From Clostridiales bacterium PH28_bin88 (GTDB taxonomy: Bacteria > Bacillota > PH28-bin88), in assembly GCA_000987045.1 (NCBI GenBank), contig LAKY01000039.1, forward strand, positions 1-64,000: a stretch of DNA of 64,000 nucleotides. Direction: 5' to 3'. Made by a program: the position numbers and the translations under genes. The notes below the pieces were generated by a model. The model saw nothing but the letters and a program-made list of their open reading frames with translations, was not told the origin of the DNA and ran no database searches. Positions 51,451 to 59,983 of the stretch are shown piece by piece; positions within the stretch are counted from its first letter, which is position 1; the number at the start of each line of letters is the position of its first letter.

Positions 51451-53799
51451 TCACTGGATGGCTATGGCGTTAATTTTCTCGAGACTTGTCAGGTCATGGG
51501 CCTGGATGATCTTGTTAGACAAGGTGTACAGGTTGTTGCCGATATAGAGGATCCGGTTTACGGACTTCTCGTAGTCAAAACCATAGTAACCGGCCTTCTT
51601 GTAGTCCTCGCCGGTCAGGTGGGTGATCCTTCCTCTCAGGGTGAACCCGTCTGTCATGTTGAGCCCGTACACATAGGCCCCCTGGAAGGCGAACTCCCCG
51701 TAAGCCGGTATTGCGCTGGTCCCGCTCTGTTGGTTTTGCTTAACTTCCATCACCGTCACCGGGAAGGCCAGGAGATCTTTTTCCTTGCTAAAGAGCAGCG
51801 CCTTGTGGTTTCTCAGCAGTTCTGAATCGGTGCCCCTGTCGCCGATGACTTCCTTGAATTTCTCTACCGGGTTCTCGACATCGCTTACGTCGAAGACGGC
51901 CATCTTCATGCCCTGGTAGAAGGCCATTGTCCCGGTATCTCTACCCTGCCAGTCCTTCTGGGGAAGCTCAATCGTGTCTTTCCCGAACCCGATGATATGA
52001 TTCTCGTCGTAGGGGTGGAGGTAGTCGCTGTAACCCGGTATCTTGAGCTTTCCCAGCACCTTGGGCGCTTTCGGGTCCTTCATGTCGATGACAAAGAGCG
52101 GGTCGACTTGTTTGAAGGTTACCATGTACGCCCGGTCGCCCATAAACCTCACCGAGTAGATGCGCTCACCCGGGGCCAGGTCTTCGACTTGGCCGGTCAG
52201 TTTCATCTTTTCGTCCAGGACGTAGATGTTGTTTTTGGAAGTGTACTCGTCGTTCCGCCACATGTCGCCCTTGGTGGTGGCGATCCTGAAGTACCCCTTG
52301 TGCTCGTCCATGGAGAACTGGTTCAGGATGGTCCCCGGCACGTTGCCCTTGCCGGCGTAGTTGGCTCTGCCGTTCTCCAGGGCGAACTTGTAGACAGTGG
52401 TTGAGGATTTAGGCGGTTCCGTAATGGGCATTACCTTGGAGGAAACCGGTGTATCGGGCGCAATTCCTCTCAAAGGTACGGGGTTTTCCCACTGGGTAAC
52501 CGCTACGAACAGGTTGTGTTGTGAGACGTAAATGTTCTGTCCCGAGCCGAGGTAGGTGGAAACTGTCATTTCCTTCTCCGGCTCATCCAGGTTCAGCCCG
52601 GCCACCATCAGGTAGTTGGGGTCAACATGCTCCGGAAAGTAATGGATGCTCTCGTAGCCGATGGCCTTGAGCTCGCCGGTCCCTGCAGTATCCCGGTAGG
52701 TAGGTGTGAGGCTCCCGGAGGCGTTTTCTTCCTTCATAATATAATAGACGTCGGCGTACTTGTTGGCCACGAAGTAGAGAGATGACCCGATCTTCCTGGA
52801 GGACACGTAACTGCCTTCCAGCTCGGCCTCCCGCGTCTTATTAATGTTGGACTTATCCGTAATGTCATATACCAGTACCTTGACCGTGTTTTGCGACCGG
52901 AAGGGAGGGTAAATTTCCGGCGCAATCATTGGTTCAACACCGCCCGGAATCCGGGGAGCGGGGAGAGGTACACGGCGATAGTCGGAGCCGATCACTACGA
53001 GGTACCTGTCGTCAACATACAACTCTGTGGGGTAGAACTCACCCTCGTTAAAGGTCAGGATGCTTTCCACCTTCATCTCCTTGGCCGGGGAGGCTTTCAC
53101 AATGACGATGCGCCGGTTGTTGACCTGGTAAATGTAGTTCCCGTCAGTCTTGACCACGTCGGCCTCGTCCACGCCCTGAACCTGGATGTTGGTCTGCGAG
53201 TAGTCCGGGCTGGCGGCTGCCGGCGCGGCAGGCAGGGCCTCGTTACTTGCAAGTGCCCTTTCCGCCTGGTTCAGGTCCATCGTCTTGTACACAGCATCGC
53301 CTGCACGGCCTGCGCTGGTCGTTTTTGCCAGCAGGGTCTTCAGGTTTTCAAAGGAACCCACTACCGGCAGGCTGTTGATGAACACCCGTCTGGTAACCTG
53401 GTCCCACTCTACCGTGGCCCCCAGGGATTCGCTGATAAAGCGAAGAGGGACAAAGGTTCTGCCTTTAACATCGATGTACGGAGCAGTTTCAAGTTGAATG
53501 GATGCGCCGTCCTTAAAGGCCGTCTTGTTGTTAACAGTAAGGCTTATGTGCGTTTCGCCCTTGGTGGCGGTTATTCTGCGTGCCTTGCCGTCCCACAGCA
53601 CGTCCGCTCCCAGAGCCTCAAAGATACCTCTCAGCGGCACCATCACCCTCCCATCAACAATCTGAGGGCCGGTGTCAAAGGAAAGTTCGTGCCCGTCCAG
53701 CATGACGTTGATGTCCTTCCCTGATGCCAGGAGGGCCGTTGAAGCCAACAGCAGCATCCCTACAGCTATTGGCAGGACAAGTTTTAAATATCTCTTCAT
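51451..53799 (-). CDS. Secreted beta-propeller protein with copper-amine-oxidase-N domain
   Basis: 782 residues from the ATG at 53799, which follows GGAGAGGAGTGATCCC. The frame extends upstream but the ATG at 53925 has no site. A signal peptide (LVLPIAVGMLLLASTALLAS) is followed by two Cu_amine_oxidN1-type repeats (VMVPLRGIFEALGADVLWDG and TFVPLRFISESLGATVEWDQ), common in cell-wall proteins of Clostridia. The rest is a beta-propeller of the PF09826 type with repeated blades such as NIQVQGVDEADVVKTDGNYI, LVVIGSDYRRV and VKVLVYDITDK. It is probably an extracellular structural or stress protein. The substrate is unknown. Confidence 0.85.
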   Translation of the reverse strand: MKRYLKLVLPIAVGMLLLASTALLASGKDINVMLDGHELSFDTGPQIVDGRVMVPLRGIFEALGADVLWDGKARRITATKGETHISLTVNNKTAFKDGASIQLETAPYIDVKGRTFVPLRFISESLGATVEWDQVTRRVFINSLPVVGSFENLKTLLAKTTSAGRAGDAVYKTMDLNQAERALASNEALPAAPAAASPDYSQTNIQVQGVDEADVVKTDGNYIYQVNNRRIVIVKASPAKEMKVESILTFNEGEFYPTELYVDDRYLVVIGSDYRRVPLPAPRIPGGVEPMIAPEIYPPFRSQNTVKVLVYDITDKSNINKTREAELEGSYVSSRKIGSSLYFVANKYADVYYIMKEENASGSLTPTYRDTAGTGELKAIGYESIHYFPEHVDPNYLMVAGLNLDEPEKEMTVSTYLGSGQNIYVSQHNLFVAVTQWENPVPLRGIAPDTPVSSKVMPITEPPKSSTTVYKFALENGRANYAGKGNVPGTILNQFSMDEHKGYFRIATTKGDMWRNDEYTSKNNIYVLDEKMKLTGQVEDLAPGERIYSVRFMGDRAYMVTFKQVDPLFVIDMKDPKAPKVLGKLKIPGYSDYLHPYDENHIIGFGKDTIELPQKDWQGRDTGTMAFYQGMKMAVFDVSDVENPVEKFKEVIGDRGTDSELLRNHKALLFSKEKDLLAFPVTVMEVKQNQQSGTSAIPAYGEFAFQGAYVYGLNMTDGFTLRGRITHLTGEDYKKAGYYGFDYEKSVNRILYIGNNLYTLSNKIIQAHDLTSLEKINAIAIQ

Positions 53800-54019
53800 G
53801 GGATCACTCCTCTCCAGTAGTTGCTTAATTAGACGTCGAACATGGCGGTTTTGTTTCCGCCTTTTGCAACTTAAGCCATAAAAAAGGTGAAAAAGAATTC
53901 TCTCTATGAAGGCTGGTATGCTCACGCTAACTCAGAGTAACACTTTATCTCCCATAACCTCAATTCCTGGTATTGTAATGAAGAGTTTCTTAGTTTTTAC
54001 CCCTTTGCCACGATTATTA

Positions 54020-54048
54020 TTGACAGGAGCGCGCGGCTCTGATAAAAT
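54020..54048 (+). promoter_or_regulatory. Sigma-70 promoter of leuA
   Basis: TTGACA at 54020-54025, a 17-bp spacer and TAAAAT at 54043-54048. Transcription should start near 54055. Confidence 0.8.
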
Positions 54049-54054
54049 CCTCCG

Positions 54055-54512
54055 TAAGAATATGCCAAAAAGATGATGATAGGGACCAGTAAGCGTTTGG
54101 TCTTCCGCCCAGAGAGCCGCCGGGTGGTGCGAGGCGGCCGGAGAAGAACGCCGAACTCTCCCTGGAGTTGCCGACCGAAATCTTAAAGTGAAGTGTTCGA
54201 AAAGGAGCACGATAGACACGAGAAGTTCAAGGCGGCGAAGGTTTCGAGGAGCGGAGCGTACTTAAAGGTACGTGAGCACCGGAGAAACCGAGCCAACGCA
54301 GAAATTCGAAGTGGATCTCGAGCGGACTTTTCGAACATCCTCTTAAGAGAGAGTAGGCCCGGACGGAAGCTTCCACCGTTAAAAGGAAGGGGATATCGGA
54401 CCTGGGATCAAGTCCCGTATCCTTTACAGAGGTAACGGCTTTGTGCCGTTAATTTGAGTGGTACCGCGGAGCAAACCCTTCGTCTCAAAGTATTGAGGCG
54501 GAGGGTTTTAAT
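54055..54512 (+). promoter_or_regulatory. T-box riboswitch, leucine-specific
   Basis: Stem I has the conserved AGAGAGCCGCCGGGTGGTG and GAGGCGGC loop (54111-54137). The specifier loop reads GAACTCTCCCTGGAG, giving the codon CTC (Leu) at 54156-54158. The antiterminator bulge TGGTACCGCGG lies at 54459-54469. The competing terminator AAACCCTTCG.../...GGAGGGTTTT lies at 54473-54510. Uncharged leucyl-tRNA should allow read-through into leuA. Between Stem I and the antiterminator is an extra 144-nt folded insert (54194-54337). Confidence 0.85.
54194..54337 (+). repeat. Long inverted-repeat element inside the T-box linker
   Basis: Ends TGTTCGAAAAG and CTTTTCGAACA pair over 11 bp. Inside, GGTTTC/GAAACC (54240/54284) and CGTAC/GTACG form nested stems. 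Its size and closed ends suggest a folded repetitive element inserted in the leader. I recall similar sequences in many copies in related Clostridia, but no second copy exists in this window. Confidence 0.5.
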
Positions 54513-54610
54513 TTAAGGGGGTGGTTCTGTGGAATCGGACCTTAGCGACCTAACGATGACGGTGAGAAAGCAAGGATCAGGAACGAGTTTTTTAAAGGAG
54601 GAATTACGCT

Positions 54611-56107
54611 ATGCGGAGGCTGTATATTTTCGATACCACCCTCAGGGACGGGGAGCAGTCGCTGGGTATAACCTTAAATGTTAAAGAGAAGCTGGAGATT
54701 GGCCGGCAGCTCGTCAAGCTCGGGGTGGACGTGATCGAGGCGGGCTTTCCCGCTTCCTCACCTGGTGACCTGGAGTCGGTGCGCACCATCGCCCGCGAAG
54801 TCAAGGGGGCGATAATTTGCGGGCTTTCCCGCGCAGTGCCGCCGGACATCGACTGCTGCGCCGAGGCGCTGCGAGAGGCCGAGCAACCGCGTATCCACAC
54901 GGGCATCGCTGTTTCACCGGTACACATGGAAAAGAAGCTCCAGATGACCCCCGAACAGGTGGTCGAGGCAGCCGCGGGGGCGGTTAAGCACGCCAAGAAG
55001 TATATGAGCGACGTGGAGTTCTACGCCGAGGACGCCTTCAGGAGTGACCCGCGCTTCCTGGTGCGGGTGCTTGAAGCGGTTATTGCGGCCGGGGCCACGG
55101 TGGTCAACATCCCTGACACCGTGGGCTACGCTACCCCTTGGGAGTACGGCGAACTGATTGACTACGTGATGAACCACGTCAAGGGGATCGAAAACGTGGT
55201 CGTGAGCATCCACTGCCACAACGACCTCGGCATGGCTACAGCCAACTCCCTTACCGGCATCAAGGCCGGCGCCAGCCAGATAGAGGGTACCATCAACGGC
55301 ATCGGCGAACGCGCGGGCAACACCTCACTGGAGGAGGTCATCATGGCCATCTACACCCAGCAGGCCCGCTACGGTGTAGAGACCCGGATCAACACCCGCG
55401 AGATAGCGGCCACCAGCCGCCTGGTTTCACGCGTCACTGGTGTACCGGTGCCCAAACACAAGGCCATTGTCGGCGCCAACGCCTTCATGCATGCCTCCGG
55501 TATCCACCAGGACGGCGTGCTTAAGGAGAAGACCACCTACGAGATCATCGACCCCGAGGTGGTGGGCATCCCCAGGAACAGCATTGTGCTTACTGCCCGT
55601 TCTGGTCGCCACGCTTTGAAGCACCGGCTTGAAGAACTTGGGTACAGGGTGAGCCAGGATGAGCTGGAGAACGTCTATCAGAAGTTCCTGCGGCTTGCGG
55701 ACAGCAAGCGCGAGGTATTCGACGACGACTTGCACGCTATCATGGGTCACGCCATCGCCAACGGCAATGGTATCATTCTCGAGAACCTCTCTGTCTCCAG
55801 CTCTGGCGCCACGGCGGCGACAGCCACCGTTACGCTGGAGATCGAACAACAGACCGTCACCGACGCGGCCGTCGGCAATGGCCCCGTGGACGCCGTTTTC
55901 AAGACCATCGACCGCTTGGTGAAGAAGCCGGTGAAGCTGGAGGAGTACACCTTGCGGTCGGTGAGCCAGGGGAGCGAGGCTCTGGGTGACGCTACCGTGA
56001 AGGTGCGATGGAATGAGAACAGCCTCATCGTCGGCCGCGGCATCAGCACCGACGTCATCGAGGCGAGTGCCAAGGCTTACATCAACGCTCTGTCCAAGAT
56101 CAAGTGA
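54611..56107 (+). CDS. leuA: 2-isopropylmalate synthase
   Basis: 498 residues, usual length of the bacterial enzyme. Catalytic N-terminal TIM barrel: FDTTLRDGEQSLGITLNVKE (metal-binding Asp and catalytic Arg), SIHCHNDLGMATANSLTGIK (His metal ligands) and GTINGIGERAGNTSLEEV. The C-terminal part (about 380-498) is the leucine-binding regulatory domain. It condenses acetyl-CoA with 2-oxoisovalerate, the first step of leucine synthesis. AAAGGAGGAAT precedes the ATG. Control is by the leucine T-box upstream and probably by leucine feedback. Confidence 0.92.
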   Translation: MRRLYIFDTTLRDGEQSLGITLNVKEKLEIGRQLVKLGVDVIEAGFPASSPGDLESVRTIAREVKGAIICGLSRAVPPDIDCCAEALREAEQPRIHTGIAVSPVHMEKKLQMTPEQVVEAAAGAVKHAKKYMSDVEFYAEDAFRSDPRFLVRVLEAVIAAGATVVNIPDTVGYATPWEYGELIDYVMNHVKGIENVVVSIHCHNDLGMATANSLTGIKAGASQIEGTINGIGERAGNTSLEEVIMAIYTQQARYGVETRINTREIAATSRLVSRVTGVPVPKHKAIVGANAFMHASGIHQDGVLKEKTTYEIIDPEVVGIPRNSIVLTARSGRHALKHRLEELGYRVSQDELENVYQKFLRLADSKREVFDDDLHAIMGHAIANGNGIILENLSVSSSGATAATATVTLEIEQQTVTDAAVGNGPVDAVFKTIDRLVKKPVKLEEYTLRSVSQGSEALGDATVKVRWNENSLIVGRGISTDVIEASAKAYINALSKIK

Positions 56108-56194
56108 AATCACGCCCCTGTGCTGGACCACAACATTTACCTTGAAATATGTCCATCAAATGGTATAATCTTGTTGTGTCTGATGAGAGGAGAG

Positions 56195-56391
56195 ATGTTG
56201 ATGTCGGTTAGAGCTAATGAGGGAAATCGCGAAACCTTGCTAACGCAGCCAAGATGCTGGAGAATAACCCGGTGCTGATGCAGTTGAGGATATTACAGAC
56301 CCTGGGAGAATCATCGGGGAATACGGTGGTTTTTAAAGTGCCTGCTGATACTATACAGTTACAACAGAACAACAAGGACAAGACCAACTAA
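56195..56391 (+). pseudogene. Slipin (SPFH) C-terminal remnant
   Basis: The frame 56236-56391 reads LANAAKMLENNPVLMQLRIL then QTLGESSGNTVVFKVPADTI, the end of a slipin/stomatin-type protein. A short start frame with GAGAGGAGAG and ATG (56195) is out of frame with it, so most of the gene is lost. TATAAT near 56163 is a leftover promoter. Confidence 0.65.
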
Positions 56392-56445
56392 AGTCTTAAC
56401 GATTGGAATTCTTAGCCTGTATTATTCTCAAGGAATACAACAGAC

Positions 56446-56471
56446 GGCCTGCCGGCAGCCACCGGCAGGCT
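56446..56471. terminator. GCCTGCCGG/CCGGCAGGC hairpin
   Basis: A strong 9-bp stem after the slipin remnant, without a clear T run. Confidence 0.45.
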
Positions 56472-56495
56472 GAGGTTTGATCAGAACAAAACCAC

Positions 56496-56527
56496 AACCA
56501 CTGAATGCCCAAAGGCATTAAGTGGTT
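56496..56527 (-). terminator. Terminator of the FAD oxidoreductase relic
   Basis: AACCACT.ATGCC/GGCAT.AGTGGTT stem overlapping the stop codon. The minus strand ends in GTGGTTTTG. Confidence 0.6.
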
Positions 56528-57422
56528 TTATTCTGGGAAGGGACGAACCTTATTTCCATTTCTTCCTTAACCTTCTTGATCACAAAGTTGCCAAGGTAGT
56601 CTTCCCTTTGATCAGGATAGTCCGCTCTAAAGTGTGAACCACGGCTTTCTTCGCGCATCAATGCGGATAAGCATATCGCTTGGGCTACATCCAGCATCAT
56701 TCCCAGTTTTACCACGGTTGTTGACTTATCGTTTTTCAAGATTTCTTTCTGTTTATCTTTGAGAGACTTGATCGTGACAAGAAGATCCTTCAGCCCGCCG
56801 GCATCTCGCACGATACCGGCCTGACTGTTCAAAGCCCTTCTTAAGGTTTCCTCTAGCGAGGACAGATTGCCGGTCCCTGTGGCTGAACCGGATGAAAAAG
56901 GAATCTCTTGCTCATTTAATTTCCGGTATCCCGACCGAAAAGCGTATTCCGCCGCGGAAATTCCACCCACGCGGCCCATGGCCAAGCATTCAGCCAGGGC
57001 ATTCCCACCTATCCTGTTTGCCCCGTGAACACCTCCAGCAACCTCACCGATAGCCCATAGACCGGAAAGTTCAGTCTCACCAGGCTTCCAGTCTCTCTCC
57101 GCACCAGGGAAACCCCGCAATCCGCCAAGAAACCGGCCTCGTCCCGCAGGGAGTTGACCATCACCGATACCAGTGCCGGGTTGTTGATCCCAGAGCCGCC
57201 GGCTATCGTGTCATTCAGATGTTGGCTAGCGTCATCCCGCGGGTCGCCTCCTCCGTCCGGAATGGCAAAGTTGCCCTTGGATATAGCGGTATTATTAGCC
57301 TTGCCAATGGGGGACTGGCTGAGCAACAACACAGTGGCGCCTGCCCGGCGGGCTTCTATAGCTGCTCTAATGCCGGCTAGTCCACTACCGATCACCAGTA
57401 CATCAGTTTGCCAATTCTTCAT
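56518..57422 (-). pseudogene. FAD-dependent oxidoreductase (SdhA/FrdA/NadB-like) with internal deletion
   Basis: The N-terminal part (VLVIGSGLAGIRAAIEARRA, the dinucleotide-binding loop) is followed within about 130 residues by the C-terminal FAD part (GLWAIGEVAGGVHGANRIGG, NALAECLAMGRVGG). The middle substrate-binding domain of 200 or more residues is deleted, with a frame change near 57060-57120. About 300 of 540 codons remain. The stop overlaps the terminator. The protein cannot be active. Confidence 0.75.
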
Positions 57423-57608
57423 TCACGCCCGGCTTTTATGCCGGTTCACCTCCTTGCATTCTTTGGAGCCATTTACTTAAACCGTGGACTGCCCTATTTA
57501 CAGCCGGGTGCTCCGGCTCGAAAAAGTGATAGAACCGTCCGGCACCGCGGTTTTTCGTGATAAGTGCCAGTGACGGACTTCCCGTAAATCGCATAGATTT
57601 AAATCAGA

Positions 57609-57830
57609 AGCGTCTTCCTCATGATCTTCGCCTTGCTGGCTCTCGGATACCCCGAGAACCATCCGGTCATCGTAAAGGCCGTTAACGGCCTGAGAGCGAT
57701 GGCCTGTCAAACTGCCACGACTTACCACCAGCAGGAGACAACCTCCACTGTCTGGGATACGGCCCTGATCACATACGCTTTGCAGGAAGCCGGCTTGCCT
57801 TATTTCCACCCCGCAGTCGCCAAGGCATAG
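57609..57830 (+). pseudogene. Squalene-hopene cyclase fragment
   Basis: The frame reads MIFALLALGYPENHPVIVKA and TTSTVWDTALITYALQEAGL, a QW-type repeat region of squalene-hopene cyclase. Only about 70 codons remain. Flanks 57423-57608 and 57831-57913 hold nothing I recognise. Confidence 0.65.
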
Positions 57831-57913
57831 CTACCGCCACGTCTGGCCGTTGCTTGCGTTAAGCCACTACATGAAAAGACTGTCCTGTTGACCCTCACCG
57901 TTGGCGCAATGCC

Positions 57914-58552
57914 TTAAAAGTCAGTCCTGTCTCCTGCCCCTAATTTCCGTAGGTGGCAGGTATCGTTTATGGAGTGTACCACAAAAGAATCTCTTTCCGC
58001 CACCATGAGATTAATGCACGCGGTATCCTGCCGCACCTTCCAGAAAGCCTGGAACCCCGCTCTCAGTGCCTGCGCCAGGAGAATTTTGTTAATGACCCGG
58101 TGCGAAACAATAGCCACTGAACAGCCGGAATAAGTATTGCTGATCCCCAGCAGAGCCTCCCAACAGCGTTGCGCCACCTGCCGCAGGCTTTCACCACCCG
58201 GAAAAGTTACATCACCAGGGTTTCCAATCCAGGTCTGATAGAGCTGGGGGTAGCGAACCTTGACTTCTTCGTGGGGAAGCCCCTGCCATTCGCCATAATC
58301 AACATCCGTCAAACGCGGTTCATGGAGAATAGGCACTCCTCCTAAAATGCCGCCCGCAATGGTGGCTGTTTCTACCGCTCTCCCCAGGGGGCTGGTGACC
58401 ATCGCGTGGATGCCTTTTCCTGTTAATGCTTCACCTACCGCTGCCGCCTGCTGGCGGCCGTAATCATCCAGGGGAATATCCGCCTGTCCCCGGAATACCT
58501 CCTCTTTGTTCCACAGAGTGCGCCCGTGACGGACAAGATAAATGGAGACCAA
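57914..58552 (-). CDS. Histidine phosphatase family protein (phosphoglycerate-mutase-like)
   Basis: About 212 residues. The start is likely the TTG at 58552, seven bases after GGAGG. The catalytic RHG motif sits at the start (SIYLVRHGRTLWNKEEVFRG). Other catalytic residues are in SPLGRAVETATI, the acid in DYGEWQGL, and the second His in VAIVSHRVINKI. The family ranges from 2,3-bisphosphoglycerate mutase-like enzymes to alpha-ribazole phosphatase (CobC). The substrate is open. It stands alone. Confidence 0.85.
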   Translation of the reverse strand: MVSIYLVRHGRTLWNKEEVFRGQADIPLDDYGRQQAAAVGEALTGKGIHAMVTSPLGRAVETATIAGGILGGVPILHEPRLTDVDYGEWQGLPHEEVKVRYPQLYQTWIGNPGDVTFPGGESLRQVAQRCWEALLGISNTYSGCSVAIVSHRVINKILLAQALRAGFQAFWKVRQDTACINLMVAERDSFVVHSINDTCHLRKLGAGDRTDF

Positions 58553-58785
58553 GTGCACCCCTCCTTCATAGGCTGTTGCAAACCGTTTGGAGAGACCTGA
58601 ACACACTTTAGATTCAACCAACAATACCCATTTCCTTCCCAGAGGGATACCCAACTGAGAGATATTACGGATTATTTCAAAGCCGATAGCATCCCGTGAT
58701 TTCCAACGAACACGAGGCAGGCTCTTATCGAGAATATTCAGCTACGGAAAGGAGAATAATTGTGTTGATATAGGAGGGTAATAAA

Positions 58786-58977
58786 TTGGTGAACTATAAC
58801 CTTCAATTACCTGCTGAATTGGTAGAGGCCCTCGAAGAGTTATCTAAAACGACGGGGCTTGGTAGGGATGATTTGGTAATACTGGCCTTGGTTAATTTCT
58901 TATCCGAGCCGGGGAGGATTTCCAAAACAACCGGCACACTAAGAGTGACTCCAAGAAATGAAAAATATCTTCATTGA
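58786..58977 (+). CDS. Small ribbon-helix-helix-like protein
   Basis: 63 residues from TTG 58786 (or GTG 58789) after AGGAGGG. The sequence YNLQLPAELVEALEELSKTT then GLGRDDLVILALVNFL has the strand-helix-helix form of CopG-type proteins. A regulator role is inferred. No toxin partner is adjacent. Confidence 0.5.
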   Translation: MVNYNLQLPAELVEALEELSKTTGLGRDDLVILALVNFLSEPGRISKTTGTLRVTPRNEKYLH

Positions 58978-59007
58978 TAGCGATTCAAAATCGATGTCCA
59001 ATAATAT

Positions 59008-59035
59008 GGAACCGGGTGAGAAATCACCCGGTTCC
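59008..59035. terminator. Bidirectional terminator
   Basis: GGAACCGGGTGA/TCACCCGGTTCC 12-bp stem with a GAAA loop between two converging genes. Confidence 0.75.
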
Positions 59036-59244
59036 TAGTTTAAGCAGATCGGGATAAGAATTTCTTGCCCGACCTGCAAGTTGTCAGGGTCAACGCCAGG
59101 GTTAGCGTTCATGAAGGCTTCCATATCTATTTTGTACCGGTTGACCAGTGATAACAATGTATCACCCGGCTTGATGGTGTACGGGATGGCTGTATTCGGA
59201 TCTGCCAAATCCTTGCCGGGAATACTGGATCTGTCGGCCCCCAT
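59035..59244 (-). CDS. Single LysM-domain protein
   Basis: 69 residues after AAGGAGG. Residues about 20-68 form one LysM domain (YTIKPGDTLLSLVNRYKIDM, NPGVDPDNLQVGQEILIP), which binds peptidoglycan or chitin. It has no signal peptide, so it may act inside the cell, for example in a spore coat (inference), or be a tailored fragment. Confidence 0.75.
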   Translation of the reverse strand: MGADRSSIPGKDLADPNTAIPYTIKPGDTLLSLVNRYKIDMEAFMNANPGVDPDNLQVGQEILIPICLN

Positions 59245-59412
59245 CTGCAGGCCTCCTTAATAAATTATTCTAATATATCATATTTTTGCCTTTTACTATT
59301 TGTGACCTGGCGTTAAAAATTATAGAGTTTTTTCTGAGGCAATCAGTATACACTATCACGTTTGTTGTTCATTTTTTTGGAGCACCCCTTGCCGAGACAA
59401 GACCAGTCGTGT

Positions 59413-59448
59413 TATAATTCGTTCTAAAAAGAACGTTCTAATTAGAAC
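59413..59448 (+). promoter_or_regulatory. Promoter with tandem MarR-type operators
   Basis: TATAAT at 59413-59418 is followed at once by two abutting palindromes, GTTCTAAAAAGAAC (59421-59434) and GTTCTAATTAGAAC (59435-59448). A weak TTGCCG lies 18 bp upstream. A dimeric regulator bound here would block transcription of its own gene and the exporter. Confidence 0.8.
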
Positions 59449-59470
59449 GGTTCCCAAAAGGGGTGGAAAA

Positions 59471-59914
59471 ATGGCGGAGCGCCACGAGGAATTCCTTGAG
59501 CTATTGCATGCGGTACACCGGGGATTGTTTGAGCAAATCAAGGATGTTCTGGACAAGTACGGACTGCCCCCGGCCAGCAGGGCTGTTATGCGCCAGGTCC
59601 ACCATAACCAGGGGATTACCGTCAGCGAGGTCTCCCGGCGCACCGGGATGGTGAAATCGCATGTTTCCAAGACAGTCGACAGCCTGGTCGAGCAGGGTTT
59701 TCTTGAGAAGCGTCCCGACCCCTCGGACCAGCGGTTGATTAGGCTGTACATAACGGAAAAAGCGGGTGAGCACTTTGGCCAGATACAGGTGGAGATTCGC
59801 CATCGACTCTCTGAGGTGATCGCTGAGTTCCCGGAAGAGAAAATCGAAGCGATCACGGATGGTTTACGGACCTTGAAAGCTATTCTGGAACAGGGGAAAG
59901 GGCGCCAGGTATAA
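59471..59914 (+). CDS. MarR-family transcriptional repressor
   Basis: 147 residues. A winged helix at about 30-100: SRAVMRQVHHNQGITVSEVS, SRRTGMVKSHVSKTVDSL and EKRPDPSDQRLIRLYIT (wing with the conserved DxR). Helices at the ends form the dimer. It very likely represses its own operon through the GTTCT-N4-AGAAC sites and senses a substrate of the ABC exporter that follows. AAAGGGG precedes the ATG. Confidence 0.9.
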   Translation: MAERHEEFLELLHAVHRGLFEQIKDVLDKYGLPPASRAVMRQVHHNQGITVSEVSRRTGMVKSHVSKTVDSLVEQGFLEKRPDPSDQRLIRLYITEKAGEHFGQIQVEIRHRLSEVIAEFPEEKIEAITDGLRTLKAILEQGKGRQV

Positions 59915-59983
59915 GCCACTTGTGGTTCCGGCGGCGGTGAAATGCTGATCCCTGGTAAAGATTTAACTGACTGGAGACGATGA

